Notes: generated by a model from the letters alone, not told the origin. A DNA stretch of 64,000 nt from Aristolochia californica (GCA_029961685.1 JARWKL010000015.1:12770801-12834800); one strand, 5' to 3'; counted from the stretch's first letter, positions 39,701 to 54,700 are shown. Program-made: numbers and translations.

Positions 39701-42700
39701 TTGTTCACGAGGAAAAATGGGAGAGTGAAAACTGAAGTTTGGATCTGAAAAAAAAAAAATTGAAATGCACAAATGCTGAGAGAGATAATTTCGAAAAGTA
39801 TCTGTGATGTTTATGGATAGGCAAAAAGTGGGTTGTTTGGCCCTGGTAAATATCCAACCACATGAGAATTGTACTTTTTCTACTCCCCCCTAATTTTTGG
39901 ATCTGAAGGCCACTTGCATCCTCAACATGCTTGTGGCATGCATATCCACCACACTTAAAACATGTGAGGATCAGTTAGAGGTCCCTTTCCTATAAAATTC
40001 CACCAAGCTATTATTAGGGGGTTGTACTAGTGGAATTTCCCAAACATGGATTTTGGAGCCCATTTTTAGTGCGTGAAATAATTTTCTACTTATTATTATA
40101 GTTTTCAAATTTTTTTTCACACATGAACTCTAAAATTTTCATTTTGTTGTGAACTTATATCTTTTTTGTTTACGAGGAAAAATGGGAGAGTGATAATTCA
40201 AGTTTGAAAACTATAAAAAAAAATTTAAATGGACAAATGCTGAGAGAGATAATTCCGAAAAGTATCTGTGATTTTTAAGGATAGGCAAAAAGTGGGTTGT
40301 TTGGCCCTGGTAAATATCCAACCACTTGAGAATTGTACTTTTTCTACTCCCCCCTAATTTTTGGATCTGAAGCCACTTGCATCCTCAACATGCTTGTGGC
40401 ATGCATATCCACCACACTTAAAACATGTGAGGATCAGTTAGAGGTCCCTTTCCTATAAAATTCCACCAAGCTATTATTAAGGGGTTGTACTAGTGGAATT
40501 TCCGAAACATGGATTTTGGTGCTCATTTTTAGTGCGTGAAATAATTTTTTATTTATTATTATAGTTTTCAAATTTTTTTGCGCACATGAACTCTAAAATT
40601 TTCATTTTGTTGCGATCTTTTATCTTTTTTGTTCACGAGGAAAAATGGGAGAGTGAAAACTCAAGTTTGGATCTGACAAAAAAAAAATTGAAATGCACAA
40701 ATGCTGAGAGAGATAATTCCGAAAAGTATCTGTGATTTTTAAGGATAGGCAAAAAGTGGGTTGTTTGGCCCTGGTAAATATCCAACCACTTGAGAATTGT
40801 ACTTTTTCTACTCCCCCCTAATTTTTGGATCTGAAGGCCACTTGCATCCTCAACATGCTTGTGGCATGCATATCCACCACACTTAAAACTTGTGAGGATC
40901 AGTTAGAGGTCCCTTTCCTATAAAATTCCTCCAACCTATTATTAGAGGGTTGTACTAGTGGAATTTCCCAAACATGGATTTTGGAGCTCATTTCTACTGC
41001 GTGAAATAATTTTCTATTTATTATTATAGTTTTCAAATTTTTTTGCACACATGAACTCTAAAATTTTCATTTTGTTGTGATCTTATATCTTTTTTGTTCA
41101 CGAGGAAAAATGGGAGAGTGAAAACTCAAGTTTGGATCTGAAAAAAAAAAAATTTGAAATGCACAAATGCCGAGAGAGATAATTCCGAAAAGTATCTGTG
41201 ATTTTTAAGGATAGGCAAAAAGTGGGTTGTTTGGCCCTGGTAAATATCCAACCACTTGAGAATTGTACTTTTTCTACTCCCCCCTAATTTTTGGATCTGA
41301 AGGCCACTTGCATCCTCAACATGCTTGTGGCATGCATATCCACCACACTCAAAACTTGTGAGGATCAGTTAGAGGTCCCTTTCTTATAAAATTCCACCAA
41401 GCTATTATTAGGGGGTGTTACTAGTGGAATTTCCCAAACATGGATTTTGGAGCTCATTTTTATTGCGTGAAATAATTTTCTATTTATTATTATAGTTTTA
41501 AAATGTTTTTTCACACATGAACTCTAAAATTTTCATTTTGTTGCGAACTTATATCTTTTTTGTTTACGAGGAAAAATGGGAGAGTGATAATTCAAGTTTG
41601 AAAACTAAAAAAAAAAAAATTTGAAATGCACAAATGCTGAGAGAGATAATTCCGAAAAGTATCTGTGATTTTTAAGGATAGGCAAAAAGTGGGTTGTTTG
41701 GCCCTGGTAAATAGCCAACCAGTTGAGAATTGTACTTTTTCTACTCCCCCCTAATTTTTGGATCTGAAGGCCACTTGCATCCTCAACATGCTTGTGGCAT
41801 GCATATCCACCACACTTAAAACATGTGAGGATCAGTTAGAGGTCCCTTTCCCAAACATGGATTTTGGAGCTCATTTTTAGTGCGTGAAATAATTTTCAAT
41901 TTATTATTATAGTTTTCAAATTTTTTTGCACACATGAACTCTAAAATTTTCATTTTGTTGCGATCTTATATGTTTTTTGTTCACGAGGAAAAATGGGGGA
42001 GTGAAAACTCAAGTTTGGATCTGAAAAAAAAAAAATTTGAAATGCACAAATGCTGAGAGAGATAATTCCGAAAAGTATCTGTGATTTTTAAGGATAGGCA
42101 AAAAGTGGGCTGTTTGGCCCTGGTAAATATCCAACCACTTCAGAATTGTACTTTTTCTTCTCCCCCCTAATTTTTGGATCTGAAGGCCACTTGCATCCTC
42201 AACATGCTTGTGGCATGCATATCCACCACACTTAAAACTTGTGAGGATCAGTTAGAGGTCCCTTTCCTATAAAATTCCACCAAGCTATTATTAGGGGGTT
42301 GTACTAGTGGAATTTCCCAAACATGGATTTTGGAGCTCATTTTTAGTGCGTGAAATAATTTTTTATTTATTATTATTGTTTTCAAATTTTTTTGCACACA
42401 TGAACTCTAAAATTTTCATTTTGTTGCGATCTTATATCTTTTTTGTTCACGAGGAAAAATGGGAGAGTGAAAACTCAAGTTTGGATCTGAAAAAAAAAAA
42501 ATTGAAATGCACAAATGCTGAGAGAGATAATTCCGGTAAGTATCTGTGATTTTTAAGGATAGGCAAAAAGTGGGTAGTTTGGCCCATGTAAATATCCAAC
42601 CACTTGAGAATTGTACTTTTTCTACTCCCCCCTAATTTTTGGATCTGAAGGCCACTTGCATCCTCAACATGCTTGTGGCATGCATATCCACCACACTTAA

Positions 42701-42771
42701 AACATGTGAGGATCAGTTAGAGGTCCTTTTCCTATAAAATTCCACCAAGCAATTATTAGGGGGTTGTACTA

Positions 42772-45700
42772 GTGGAATTTCCCAAACATAGATTTTGGAG
42801 CTCATTTGTAGAGCGTGAAATAATTTTCTATTTATTATTATTGTTTTCAAATTTTTTTGCACACATGAACTCTAAAATTTTCATTTTGTTGCGATCTTAT
42901 ATCTTTTTTGTTCACGAGGAAAAGTGGGAGAGTGAAAACTCAAGTTTGGATCTGAAAAAAAAAAAAATTTGAAGTGCACAAATGCTGAGAGAGATAATTC
43001 CGAAAAGTATCTGTGATTTTTAAGGATAGGCAAAAAGTGGGTTGTTTGGCCCTGGTCAATATCCAACCACTTGAGAATTGTACTTTTTCTACTCCCCCCT
43101 AATTTTTGGATCTGAAGGGCACTTGCATCCTCAACATGCTTGTGGAATGCATATCCGCCACACTTAAAACATCTGAGGATCAGTTAGAGGTCCCTTTCCT
43201 ATAAAATTCCACCAAGATATTATTAGGGGGTTGTACTAGTGGAATTTCCCAAACATGGATTTTGGAGCTCATTTTTAGTGTGTGAAATAATTTTCTTTTT
43301 ATTATTATAGTTTTCAATTTTTTTTGCACACATGAACTCTAAAATTTTCATTTTGTTGCGATCTTACATCTTTTTTGTTCACGAGGAAAAGTGGGAGAGT
43401 GAAAACTCAAGTTTGGATCTGAAAAAAAATAAATTTGAAATGCACAAATGCTGAGAGAGATAATTCCGAAAAGTATCTGTGATTTTTAAGGATAGGCAAA
43501 AAGTGGGTTATTTGGCCCTGGTAAATATCCAACCACATGAGAATTGTACTTTTTCTACTCCCCCCTAATTTTTGGATCTGAAGGCCACTTGCATCCTCAA
43601 CATGCTTGTGGCATGCATATCCACCACACATAAAACATGTGAGGATCAGTTAGAGGTCCCTTTCTTATAAAATTCCTCCAAGCTATTATTAGGGGGTTGT
43701 ACTAGTGGAATTTCCCAAACATGGATTTTGGTGCTCATTTTTAGTGCGTGAAATAATTTTTTATTTATTATTATTGTTTTCAAATTTTTTTGCACACATG
43801 AACTCTAAAATTTTCATTTTGTTGCGATCTTTTATCTTTTTTGTTCACGAGGAAAAATGGGAGAGTGAAAACTCAAGTTTGGATCTGACAAAAAAAAAAA
43901 TTGAAATGCACAAATGCTGAGAGAGATAATTCCGAAAAGTATCTGTGATATTTAAGGATAGGCAAAAAGTGGGTTGTTTGGCCCTGGTAAATATCCAACC
44001 ACTTGAGAATTGTACTTTTTCTACTCCCCCTAATTTTTGGATCTGAAGGCCACTTGCATCATCAACATGCTTGTGGCATGCATATCCACCACACTTAAAA
44101 CTTGTGAGGATCAGTTAGAGGTCCCTTTCCTATAAAATTCCTCCAACCTATTATTAGGGGGTTGTACTAGTGGAATTTCCCAAACATGGATTTTGGAGCT
44201 CATTTCTACTGCGTGAAATAATTTTCTATTTATTATTATAGTTTTCAAATTTTTTTGCACACATTAACTCTAAAATTTTCATTTTGTTGTGATCTTATAT
44301 CTTTTTTGTTCACGAGGAAAAATGGGAGAGTGAAAACTCAAGTTTGGATCTGAAAAAAAAAAAATTTGAAATGCACAAATGCTGAGAGAGATAATTCCGA
44401 AAAGTATCTGTGATTTTTAAGGATAGGCAAAAAGTGGGTTGTTTGGCCCTGGTAAATATCCAACCACTTGAGAATTGTACTTTTTCTACTCCCCCCTAAT
44501 TTTTGGATCTGAAGGCCACTTGCATCCTCAACATGCTTGTGGCATGCATATCCACCACACTCAAAACTTGTGAGGATCAGTTAGAGGTCCATTTCTCATA
44601 AAATTCCACCAAGCTATTATTAGGGGGTGTTACTAGTGGAATTTCCCAAACATGGATTTTGGAGCTCATTTTTATTGCGTGAAATAATTTTCTATTTATT
44701 ATTATAGTTTTAAAATGTTTTTTCACACATGAACTCTAAAATTTTCATTTTGTTGCGAACTTATATCTTTTTTGTTTACGAGGAAAAATGGGAGAGTGAT
44801 AATTCAAGTTTGAAAACTAAAAAAAAAAAAATTTGAAATGCACAAATGCTGAGAGAGATAATTCCGAAAAGTATCTGTGATTTTTAAGGATAGGCAAAAA
44901 GTGGGTTGTTTGGCCCTGGTAAATAGCCAACCACTTGAGAATTGTACTTTTTCTACTCCCCCCTAATTTTTGGATCTGAAGGCCACTTGCATCCTCAACA
45001 TGCTTGTGGCATGCATATCCACCACACTTAAAACATGTGAGGATCAGTTAGACGTCCCTTTCCCAAACATGGATTTTGGAGCTCATTTTTAGTGCGTGAA
45101 ATAATTTTCAATTTATTATTATTGTTTTCAAATTTTTTTGCACACATGAACTCTAAAATTTTCATTTTGTTGCGATCTTATATCTTTTTTGTTCACGAGG
45201 AAAAATGGGGGAGTGAAAACTCAAGTTTGGATCTGAAAAAAAAAAAATTTGAAATGCACAAATGCTGAGAGAGATAATTCCGAACAGTATCTGTGATTTT
45301 TAAGGATAGGCAAAAAGTGGGCTGTTTGGCCCTGGTAAATATCCAACCACTTCAGAATTGTACTTTTTCTTCTCCCCCCTAATTTTTGGATCTGAAGGCC
45401 ACTTGCATCCTCAACATGCTTGTGGCATGCATATCCACCACACTTAAAACTTGTGAGGATCAGTTAGAGGTCCCTTTCCTATAAAATTCCACCAAGCTAT
45501 TATTAGGGGGTTGTACTAGTGGAATTTCCCAAACATGGGTTTTGGAGCTCACTTTTAGTGCGTGAAATAATTTTCTATTTATTATTATTGTTTTCAAATT
45601 TTTTTGCACACATGAACTCTAAAATTTTCATTTTGTTGCGATCTTATATCTTTTTTGTTCACGAGGAAAAATGGGAGAGTGAAAACTCAAGTTTGGATCT

Positions 45701-46447
45701 GAAAAAAAAAAATTGAAATGCACAAATGCTGAGAGAGATAATTCCGAAAAGTATCTGTGATTTTTAAGGATAGGCAAAAAGTGGGTTGTTTGGCCCTGGT
45801 AAATATCCAACCACTTGAGAATTGTACTTTTTCTTCTCCCCCCTAATTTTTGGATCTGAAGGCCACTTGCATCCTCAACATGCTTGTGGCATGCATATCC
45901 ACCACACTTAAAACTTGTGAGGATCAGTTAGAGGTCCCTTTCCTATAAAATTCCACCAAGCTATTATTAGGGGGTTGTACTAGTGGAATTTCCCAAACAT
46001 GGATTTTGGAGCTCATTTTTAGTGCGTGAAATAATTTTTTATTTATTATTATTGTTTTCAAATTTTTTTGCACACATGAACTCTAAAATTTTCATTTTGT
46101 TGCGATCTTATATCTTTTTTGTTCACGAGGAAAAATGGGAGAGTGAAAACTCAAGTTTGGATCTGAAAAAAAAAAAATTGAAATGCACAAATGCTGAGAG
46201 AGATAATTCCGGTAAGTATCTGTGATTTTTAAGGATAGGCAAAAAGTGTGTAGTTTGGCCCAGGTAAATATCCAACCACTTGAGAATTGTACTTTTTCTA
46301 CTCCCCCCTAATTTTTGGATCTGAAGGCCACTTGCATCCTCAACATGCTTGTGGCATGCATATCCACCACACTTAAAACATGTGAGGATCAGTTAGAGGT
46401 CCTTTTCCTATAAAATTCCACCAAGCTATTATTAGGGGGTTGTACTA
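42772..46447 (+). repeat. 8-monomer sub-block inside 26-mer copy 1
   Basis: This 3,676-bp sub-block has the same monomer order as 33,092-36,769, including the 50-bp-deletion monomer at about 45,057. Its own variants are TGTGATATTTAAGG near 43,946, a shortened C run near 44,025, GCATCATCAAC near 44,057, CACATTAACTC near 44,262 and TCCGAACAGTATC near 45,281. All of these recur 12,006 bp downstream. Confidence 0.87.
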
Positions 46448-48309
46448 GTGGAATTTCCCAAACATAGATTTTGGAGCTCATTTGCAGAGCGTGAAATAAT
46501 TTTCTATTTATTATTATTGTTTTCAAATTTTTTTGCACACATGAACTCTAAAATTTTCATTTTGTTGCGATCTTATATCTTTTTTGTTCACGAGGAAAAG
46601 TGGGAGAGTGAAAACTCAAGTTTGGATCTGAAAAAAAAAAAAATTTGAAGTGCACAAATGCTGAGAGAGATAATTCCGAAAAGTATCTGTGATTTTTAAG
46701 GATAGGCAAAAAGTGGGTTGTTTGGCCCTGGTCAATATCCAACCACTTGAGAATTGTACTTTTTCTACTCCCCCCTAATTTTTGGATCTGAAGGCCACTT
46801 GCATCCTCAACATGCTTGTGGCATGCATATCCGCCACACTTAAAACATGTGAGGATCAGTTAGAGGTCCCTTTCCTATAAAATTCCACCAAGATATTATT
46901 AGGGGGTTGTACTAGTGGAATTTCCCAAACATGGATTTTGGAGCTCATTTTTAGTGTGTGAAATAATTTTCTTTTTATTATTATAGTTTTAAATTTTTTT
47001 TGCACACATGAACTCTAAAATTTTCATTTTGTTGCGATCTTACATCTTTTTTGTTCACGAGGAAAAGTGGGAGAGTGAAAACTCAAGTTTGGATCTGAAA
47101 AAAAATAAATTTGAAATGCACAAATGCTGAGAGAGATAATTCCGAAAAGTATCTGTGATTTTTAAGGATAGGCAAAAAGTGGGCTGTTTGGCCCTGGTAA
47201 ATATCCAACCACTTCAGAATTGTACTTTTTCTTCTCCCCCCTAATTTTTGGATCTGAAGGCCACTTGCATCCTCAACATGCTTGTGGCATGCATATCCAC
47301 CACACTTAAAACTTGTGAGGATCAGTTAGAGGTCCCTTTCCTATAAAATTCCACCAAGCTATTATTAGGGGGTTGTACTAGTGGAATTTCCCAAACATGG
47401 ATTTTGGAGCTCACTTTTAGTGCGTGAAATAATTTTCTATTTATTATTATTGTTTTCAAATTTTTTTGCACACATGAACTCTAAAATTTTCATTTTGTTG
47501 CGATCTTATATCTTTTTTGTTCACGAGGAAAAATGGGAGAGTGAAAACTCAAGTTTGGATCTGAAAAAAAAAAATTGAAATGCACAAATGCTGAGAGAGA
47601 TAATTCCGAAAAGTATCTGTGATTTTTAAGGATAGGCAAAAAGTGGGTTGTTTGGCCCTGGTAAATATCCAACCACTTGAGAATTGTACTTTTTCTTCTC
47701 CCCCCTAATTTTTGGATCTGAAGGCCACTTGCATCCTCAACATGCTTGTGGCATGCATATCCACCACACTTAAAACTTGTGAGGATCAGTTAGAGGTCCC
47801 TTTCCTATAAAATTCCACCAAGCTATTATTAGGGGGTTGTACTAGTGGAATTTCCCAAACATGGATTTTGGAGATCATTTTTAGTGCGTGAAATAATTTT
47901 TTATTTATTATTATTGTTTTCAAATTTTTTTGCACACATGAACTCTAAAATTTTCATTTTGTTGCGATCTGATATCTTTTTTGTTCACGAGGAAAAATGG
48001 GAGAGTGAAAACTCAAGTTTGGATCTGAAAAAAAAAAAATTGAAATGCACAAATGCTGAGAGAGATAATTCCGGTAAGTATCTGTGATTTTTAAAGATAG
48101 GCAAAAAGTGTGTAGTTTGGCCCAGGTAAATATCCAACCACTTGAGAATTGTACTTTTTCTACTCCCCCCTAATTTTTGGATCTGAAGGCCACTTGCATC
48201 CTCAACATGCTTGTGGCATGCATATCCACCACACTTAAAACATGTGAGGATCAGTTAGAGGTCCTTTTCCTATAAAATTCCACCAAGCTATTATTAGGGG
48301 GTTGTACTA
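46448..48309 (+). repeat. 4-monomer sub-block, deletion derivative of the 8-mer
   Basis: This 1,862-bp sub-block opens with an anchor monomer (variant TTTGCAGAGCG near 46,481) and a GTGTGTG monomer. It then passes straight to the two monomers that normally close the 8-mer (47,381 and 47,845). The four middle monomers, including the one with the 50-bp deletion, are absent. The monomer at 46,915 is a chimera across that join. Confidence 0.85.
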
Positions 48310-48775
48310 GTGGAATTTCCCAAACATAGATTTTGGAGCTCATTTGTAGAGCGTGAAATAATTTTCTATTTATTATTATTGTTTTCAAATTTTTTTGCAC
48401 ACATGAACTCTAAAATTTTCATTTTGTTGCGATCTTATATTTTTTTGTTCATGAGGAAAAGTGGGAGAGTGAAAACTCAAGTTTGGATCTGAAAAAAAAA
48501 AAAATTTGAAGTGCACAAATGCTGAGAGAGATAATTCCGAAAAGTATCTGTGATTTTTAAGGATAGGCAAAAAGTGGGTTGTTTGTCCCTGGTCAATATC
48601 CAACCACTTGAGAATTGTACTTTTTCTACTCCCCCCTAATTTTTGGATCTGAAGGCCACTTGCATCCTCAACATGCTTGTGGCATGCATATCCGCCACAC
48701 TTAAAACATGTGAGGATCAGTTAGAGGTCCCTTTCCTATAAAATTCCACCAAGCTATTATTAGGGGGTTGTACTA

Positions 48776-51700
48776 GTGGAATTTCCCAAACATAGATTTT
48801 GGAGCTCATTTGTAGAGCGTGAAATAATTTTCTATTTATTATTATTGTTTTCAAATTTTTTTGCACACATGAACTCTAAAATTTTCATTTTGTTGCGATC
48901 TTATATCTTTTTTGTTCACGAGGAAAAGTGGGAGAGTGAAAACTCAAGTTTGGATCTGAAAAAAAAAAAAATTTGAAGTGCACAAATGCTGAGAGAGATA
49001 ATTCCGAAAAGTATCTGTGATTTTTAAGGATAGGCAAAAAGTGGGTTGTTTGGCCCTGGTCAATATCCAACCACTTGAGAATTGTACTTTTTCTACTCCC
49101 CCCTAATTTTTGGATCTGAAGGCCACTTGCATCCTCAACATGCTTGTGGCATGCATATCCGCCACACTTAAAACATGTGAGGATCAGTTAGAGGTCCCTT
49201 TCCTATAAAATTCCACCAAGATATTATTAGGGGGTTGTACTAGTGGAATTTCCCAAACATGGATTTTGGAGCTCATTTTTAGTGTGTGAAATAATTTTCT
49301 TTTTATTATTATAGTTTTCAATTTTTTTTGCACACATGAACTCTAAAATTTTCATTTTGTTGCGATCTTACATCTTTTTTGTTCACGAGGAAAAGTGGGA
49401 GAGTGAAAACTCAAGTTTGGATCTGAAAAAAAATAAATTTGAAATGCACAAATGCTGAGAGAGATAATTCCGAAAAGTATCTGTGATTTTTAAGGATAGG
49501 CAAAAAGTGGGTTATTTGGCCCTGGTAAATATCCAACCACATGAGAATTGTACTTTTTCTACTCCCCCCTAATTTTTGGATCTGAAGGCCACTTGCATCC
49601 TCAACATGCTTGTGGCATGCATATCTACCACACATAAAAGATGTGAGGATCAGTTAGAGGTCCCTTTCTTATAAAATTCCTCCAAGCTATTATTAGGGGG
49701 TTGTACTAGTGGAATTTCCCAAACATGGATTTTGGTGCTCATTTTTAGTGCGTGAAATAATTTTTTATTTATTATTATAGTTTTCAAATTTTTTTGCACA
49801 CATGAACTCTAAAATTTTCATTTTGTTGCGATCTTATATCTTTTGTGTTCACAAGGAAAAATGGGAGAGTGAAAACTCAAGTTTGGATCTAAAAAAAAAA
49901 AATTTGAAATGCACAAATGCTGAGAGAGATAATTTCGAAAAGTATTTGTGATTTTTAAGGATAGGCAAAAAGTGGGTTGTTTGGCCCTGGTCAATATCCA
50001 ACCACATGAGAATTGTACTTTTTCTACTCCCCTCTAATTTTTGGATCTGAAGGCCACTTGCATCCTCAACATGCTTGTGGCATGCATATCCACCACACTT
50101 AAAACTTGTGAGGATCAGTTAGAGGTCCCTTTCCTATAAAATTCCACCAACCTATTATTAGGGGGTTGTACTAGTGGAATTTCCCAAACATGGATTTTGG
50201 AGCTCATTTTTAGTGCGTGAAATAATTTTCTATTTAGTACTATAGTTTTCAAATTTTTTTTCACACATGAACTCTAAAATTTTCATTTTGTTGCGAACTT
50301 ATGTCTTTTTTGTTTACGAGGAAAAATGGGAGAGTGATAATTCAAGTTTGAAAACTATAAAAAAAAAAATTTGAAATGCACAAATGCTGAGAGAGATAAT
50401 TCCGAAAAGTATCTGTGATTTTTAAGGATAGGCAAAAAGTGGGTTGTTTGGCCCCGGTAAATATCCAACCACTTGAGAATTGTACTTTTTCTACTGCCCC
50501 CTAATTTTTGGATCTGAAGGCCACTTGCATCCTCAACATGCTTGTGGCATGCATATCCACCACACTTAAAACATGTGAGGATCAGTTACAGGTCCCTTTC
50601 CTATAAAATTCCACCAAGCTATTATTAGGGGGTTGTACTAGTGGAATTTCCCAAACATGGATTTTGGAGCTCATTTTTAGTGCGTGAAATAATTTTCTAT
50701 TTATTATTATATTTTTCAAATTTTTTTGCACACATGAACTCTAATATTTTCATTTTGTTGCGATCTTATATCTTTTTTGTTCACAAGGAAAAATGGGAGA
50801 GTGAAAACTCAAGTTTGGATCTAAAAAAAAAAATTTGAAATGCACAAATGCTGAGAGAGATAATTCCGAAAAGTATTTGTGATTTTTAAGGATAGGCAAA
50901 AAGTGGGTTGTTTGGCCCTGGTCAATATCCAACCACTTGAGAATTGTACTTTTTCTACTCCCCCCTAATTTTTGGATCTGAAGGCCATTTGCATCCTCAA
51001 CATGCTTGTGGCATGCATATCCACCACACTTAAAACATGTGAGGCTCAGTTAGAGGTCCCTTTCCTATAAAATTCCACCAACCTATTATTAGGGGGTTGT
51101 ACTAGTGGAATTTCCCAAACATTGATTTTGGAGCTCATTTTTAGTGCGTGAAATAATTTTCTATTTATTATTATTGTTTTCAATTTTTTTTGCAGACATG
51201 AACTCTAAAATTTTCATTTTGTTGTGATCTTATATCTTTTTTGTTCACGCGGAAAAATGGGAGACTGAAAACTCAAGTTTGGATCTGACAAAAAAAAAAT
51301 TTGAAATGCACAAATGCTGAGAGAGATAATTCTGAAAAGTATCTGTGATTTTTAAGGATAGGGAAAAAGTGGGTTGTTTGGCCCTGGTAAATAGCCAAGC
51401 ACTTGAGAATTGTATTTTTACTACTCCCCCCTAATTTTTGGATTTGAAGGCCACTTGCATCCTCACCATGCTTGTGGCATGCATATCCACCACACTTAAA
51501 ACATGTGAGGATAATTTAGAGGTCCCTTTCCTATAAAATTCCACCAAGCTATTATTAGGGGGTTGTACTAGTGGAATTTCCCAAACATGGATTTTGGAGC
51601 TCATTTTTACCGCGTGAAATAATTTTCTATTTATTATTATAGTTTTCAAATTTTTTAGCACACATGAACTCTAAAATTTTCATTTTTTTGCGATCCTATA

Positions 51701-54700
51701 TCTTTTTTGTTCACGAGGAAAAATGGGAGAGTGAAAACTGAAGTTTGGATCTGAAAAAAAAAAAATTGAAATGCACAAATGCTGAGAGAGATAATTCCGA
51801 AAAGTATCTGTGATGTTTATGGATAGGCAAAAAGTGGGTTGTTTGGCCCTGGTAAATATCCAACCACATGAGAATTGTACTTTTTCTACTCCCCCCTAAT
51901 TTTTGGATCTGAAGGCCACTTGCATCCTCAACATGCTTGTGGCATGCATATCCACCACACTTAAAACATGTGAGGATCAGTTAGAGGTCCCTTTCCTATA
52001 AAATTCCACCAAGCTATTATTAGGGGGTTGTACTAGTGGAATTTCCCAAACATGGATTTTGGAGCCCATTTTTAGTGCGTGAAATAATTTTCTACTTATT
52101 ATTATAGTTTTCAAATTTTTTTTCACACATGAACTCTAAAATTTTCATTTTGTTGTGAACTTATATCTTTTTTGTTTACGAGGAAAAATGGGAGAGTGAT
52201 AATTCAAGTTTGAAAACTATAAAAAAAAATTTAAATGGACAAATGCTGAGAGAGATAATTCCGAAAAGTATCTGTGATTTTTAAGGATAGGCAAAAAGTG
52301 GGTTGTTTGGCCCTGGTAAATATCCAACCACTTGAGAATTGTACTTTTTCTACTCCCCCCTAATTTTTGGATCTGAAGCCACTTGCATCCTCAACATGCT
52401 TGTGGCATGCATATCCACCACACTTAAAACATGTGAGGATCAGTTAGAGGTCCCTTTCCTATAAAATTCCACCAAGCTATTATTAAGGGGTTGTACTAGT
52501 GGAATTTCCGAAACATGGATTTTGGTGCTCATTTTTAGTGCGTGAAATAATTTTTTATTTATTATTATAGTTTTCAAATTTTTTTGCGCACATGAACTCT
52601 AAAATTTTCATTTTGTTGCGATCTTTTATCTTTTTTGTTCACGAGGAAAAATGGGAGAGTGAAAACTCAAGTTTGGATCTGACAAAAAAAAAATTGAAAT
52701 GCACAAATGCTGAGAGAGATAATTCCGAAAAGTATCTGTGATTTTTAAGGATAGGCAAAAAGTGGGTTGTTTGGCCCTGGTAAATATCCAACCACTTGAG
52801 AATTGTACTTTTTCTACTCCCCCCTAATTTTTGGATCTGAAGGCCACTTGCATCCTCAACATGCTTGTGGCATGCATATCCACCACACTTAAAACTTGTG
52901 AGGATCAGTTAGAGGTCCCTTTCCTATAAAATTCCTCCAACCTATTATTAGAGGGTTGTACTAGTGGAATTTCCCAAACATGGATTTTGGAGCTCATTTC
53001 TACTGCGTGAAATAATTTTCTATTTATTATTATAGTTTTCAAATTTTTTTGCACACATGAACTCTAAAATTTTCATTTTGTTGTGATCTTATATCTTTTT
53101 TGTTCACGAGGAAAAATGGGAGAGTGAAAACTCAAGTTTGGATCTGAAAAAAAAAAAATTTGAAATGCACAAATGCCGAGAGAGATAATTCCGAAAAGTA
53201 TCTGTGATTTTTAAGGATAGGCAAAAAGTGGGTTGTTTGGCCCTGGTAAATATCCAACCACTTGAGAATTGTACTTTTTCTACTCCCCCCTAATTTTTGG
53301 ATCTGAAGGCCACTTGCATCCTCAACATGCTTGTGGCATGCATATCCACCACACTCAAAACTTGTGAGGATCAGTTAGAGGTCCCTTTCTTATAAAATTC
53401 CACCAAGCTATTATTAGGGGGTGTTACTAGTGGAATTTCCCAAACATGGATTTTGGAGCTCATTTTTATTGCGTGAAATAATTTTCTATTTATTATTATA
53501 GTTTTAAAATGTTTTTTCACACATGAACTCTAAAATTTTCATTTTGTTGCGAACTTATATCTTTTTTGTTTACGAGGAAAAATGGGAGAGTGATAATTCA
53601 AGTTTGAAAACTAAAAAAAAAAAAATTTGAAATGCACAAATGCTGAGAGAGATAATTCCGAAAAGTATCTGTGATTTTTAAGGATAGGCAAAAAGTGGGT
53701 TGTTTGGCCCTGGTAAATAGCCAACCAGTTGAGAATTGTACTTTTTCTACTCCCCCCTAATTTTTGGATCTGAAGGCCACTTGCATCCTCAACATGCTTG
53801 TGGCATGCATATCCACCACACTTAAAACATGTGAGGATCAGTTAGAGGTCCCTTTCCCAAACATGGATTTTGGAGCTCATTTTTAGTGCGTGAAATAATT
53901 TTCAATTTATTATTATAGTTTTCAAATTTTTTTGCACACATGAACTCTAAAATTTTCATTTTGTTGCGATCTTATATGTTTTTTGTTCACGAGGAAAAAT
54001 GGGGGAGTGAAAACTCAAGTTTGGATCTGAAAAAAAAAAAATTTGAAATGCACAAATGCTGAGAGAGATAATTCCGAAAAGTATCTGTGATTTTTAAGGA
54101 TAGGCAAAAAGTGGGCTGTTTGGCCCTGGTAAATATCCAACCACTTCAGAATTGTACTTTTTCTTCTCCCCCCTAATTTTTGGATCTGAAGGCCACTTGC
54201 ATCCTCAACATGCTTGTGGCATGCATATCCACCACACTTAAAACTTGTGAGGATCAGTTAGAGGTCCCTTTCCTATAAAATTCCACCAAGCTATTATTAG
54301 GGGGTTGTACTAGTGGAATTTCCCAAACATGGATTTTGGAGCTCATTTTTAGTGCGTGAAATAATTTTTTATTTATTATTATTGTTTTCAAATTTTTTTG
54401 CACACATGAACTCTAAAATTTTCATTTTGTTGCGATCTTATATCTTTTTTGTTCACGAGGAAAAATGGGAGAGTGAAAACTCAAGTTTGGATCTGAAAAA
54501 AAAAAAATTGAAATGCACAAATGCTGAGAGAGATAATTCCGGTAAGTATCTGTGATTTTTAAGGATAGGCAAAAAGTGGGTAGTTTGGCCCATGTAAATA
54601 TCCAACCACTTGAGAATTGTACTTTTTCTACTCCCCCCTAATTTTTGGATCTGAAGGCCACTTGCATCCTCAACATGCTTGTGGCATGCATATCCACCAC

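Larger units (their letters stand above)
36770..48775 (+). repeat. 26-monomer, 12,006-bp HOR, copy 1
   Basis: Landmarks from this stretch recur exactly 12,006 bp downstream over the full length, for example 37,405/49,411, 38,635/50,641, 42,307/54,313, 45,519/57,525 and 48,310/60,316. It holds 26 monomers, two of them shortened by 50 bp. Internally it divides at anchor monomers into 13 (36,770-42,771), 8 (42,772-46,447), 4 (46,448-48,309) and 1 (48,310-48,775). Private variants shared only with copy 2 include CATATCTACC with AAAAGATGTG near 37,614, a one-base loss giving CTGAAGCCAC near 40,369, and TTATATGTTTTTTG near 41,966. Confidence 0.93.
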
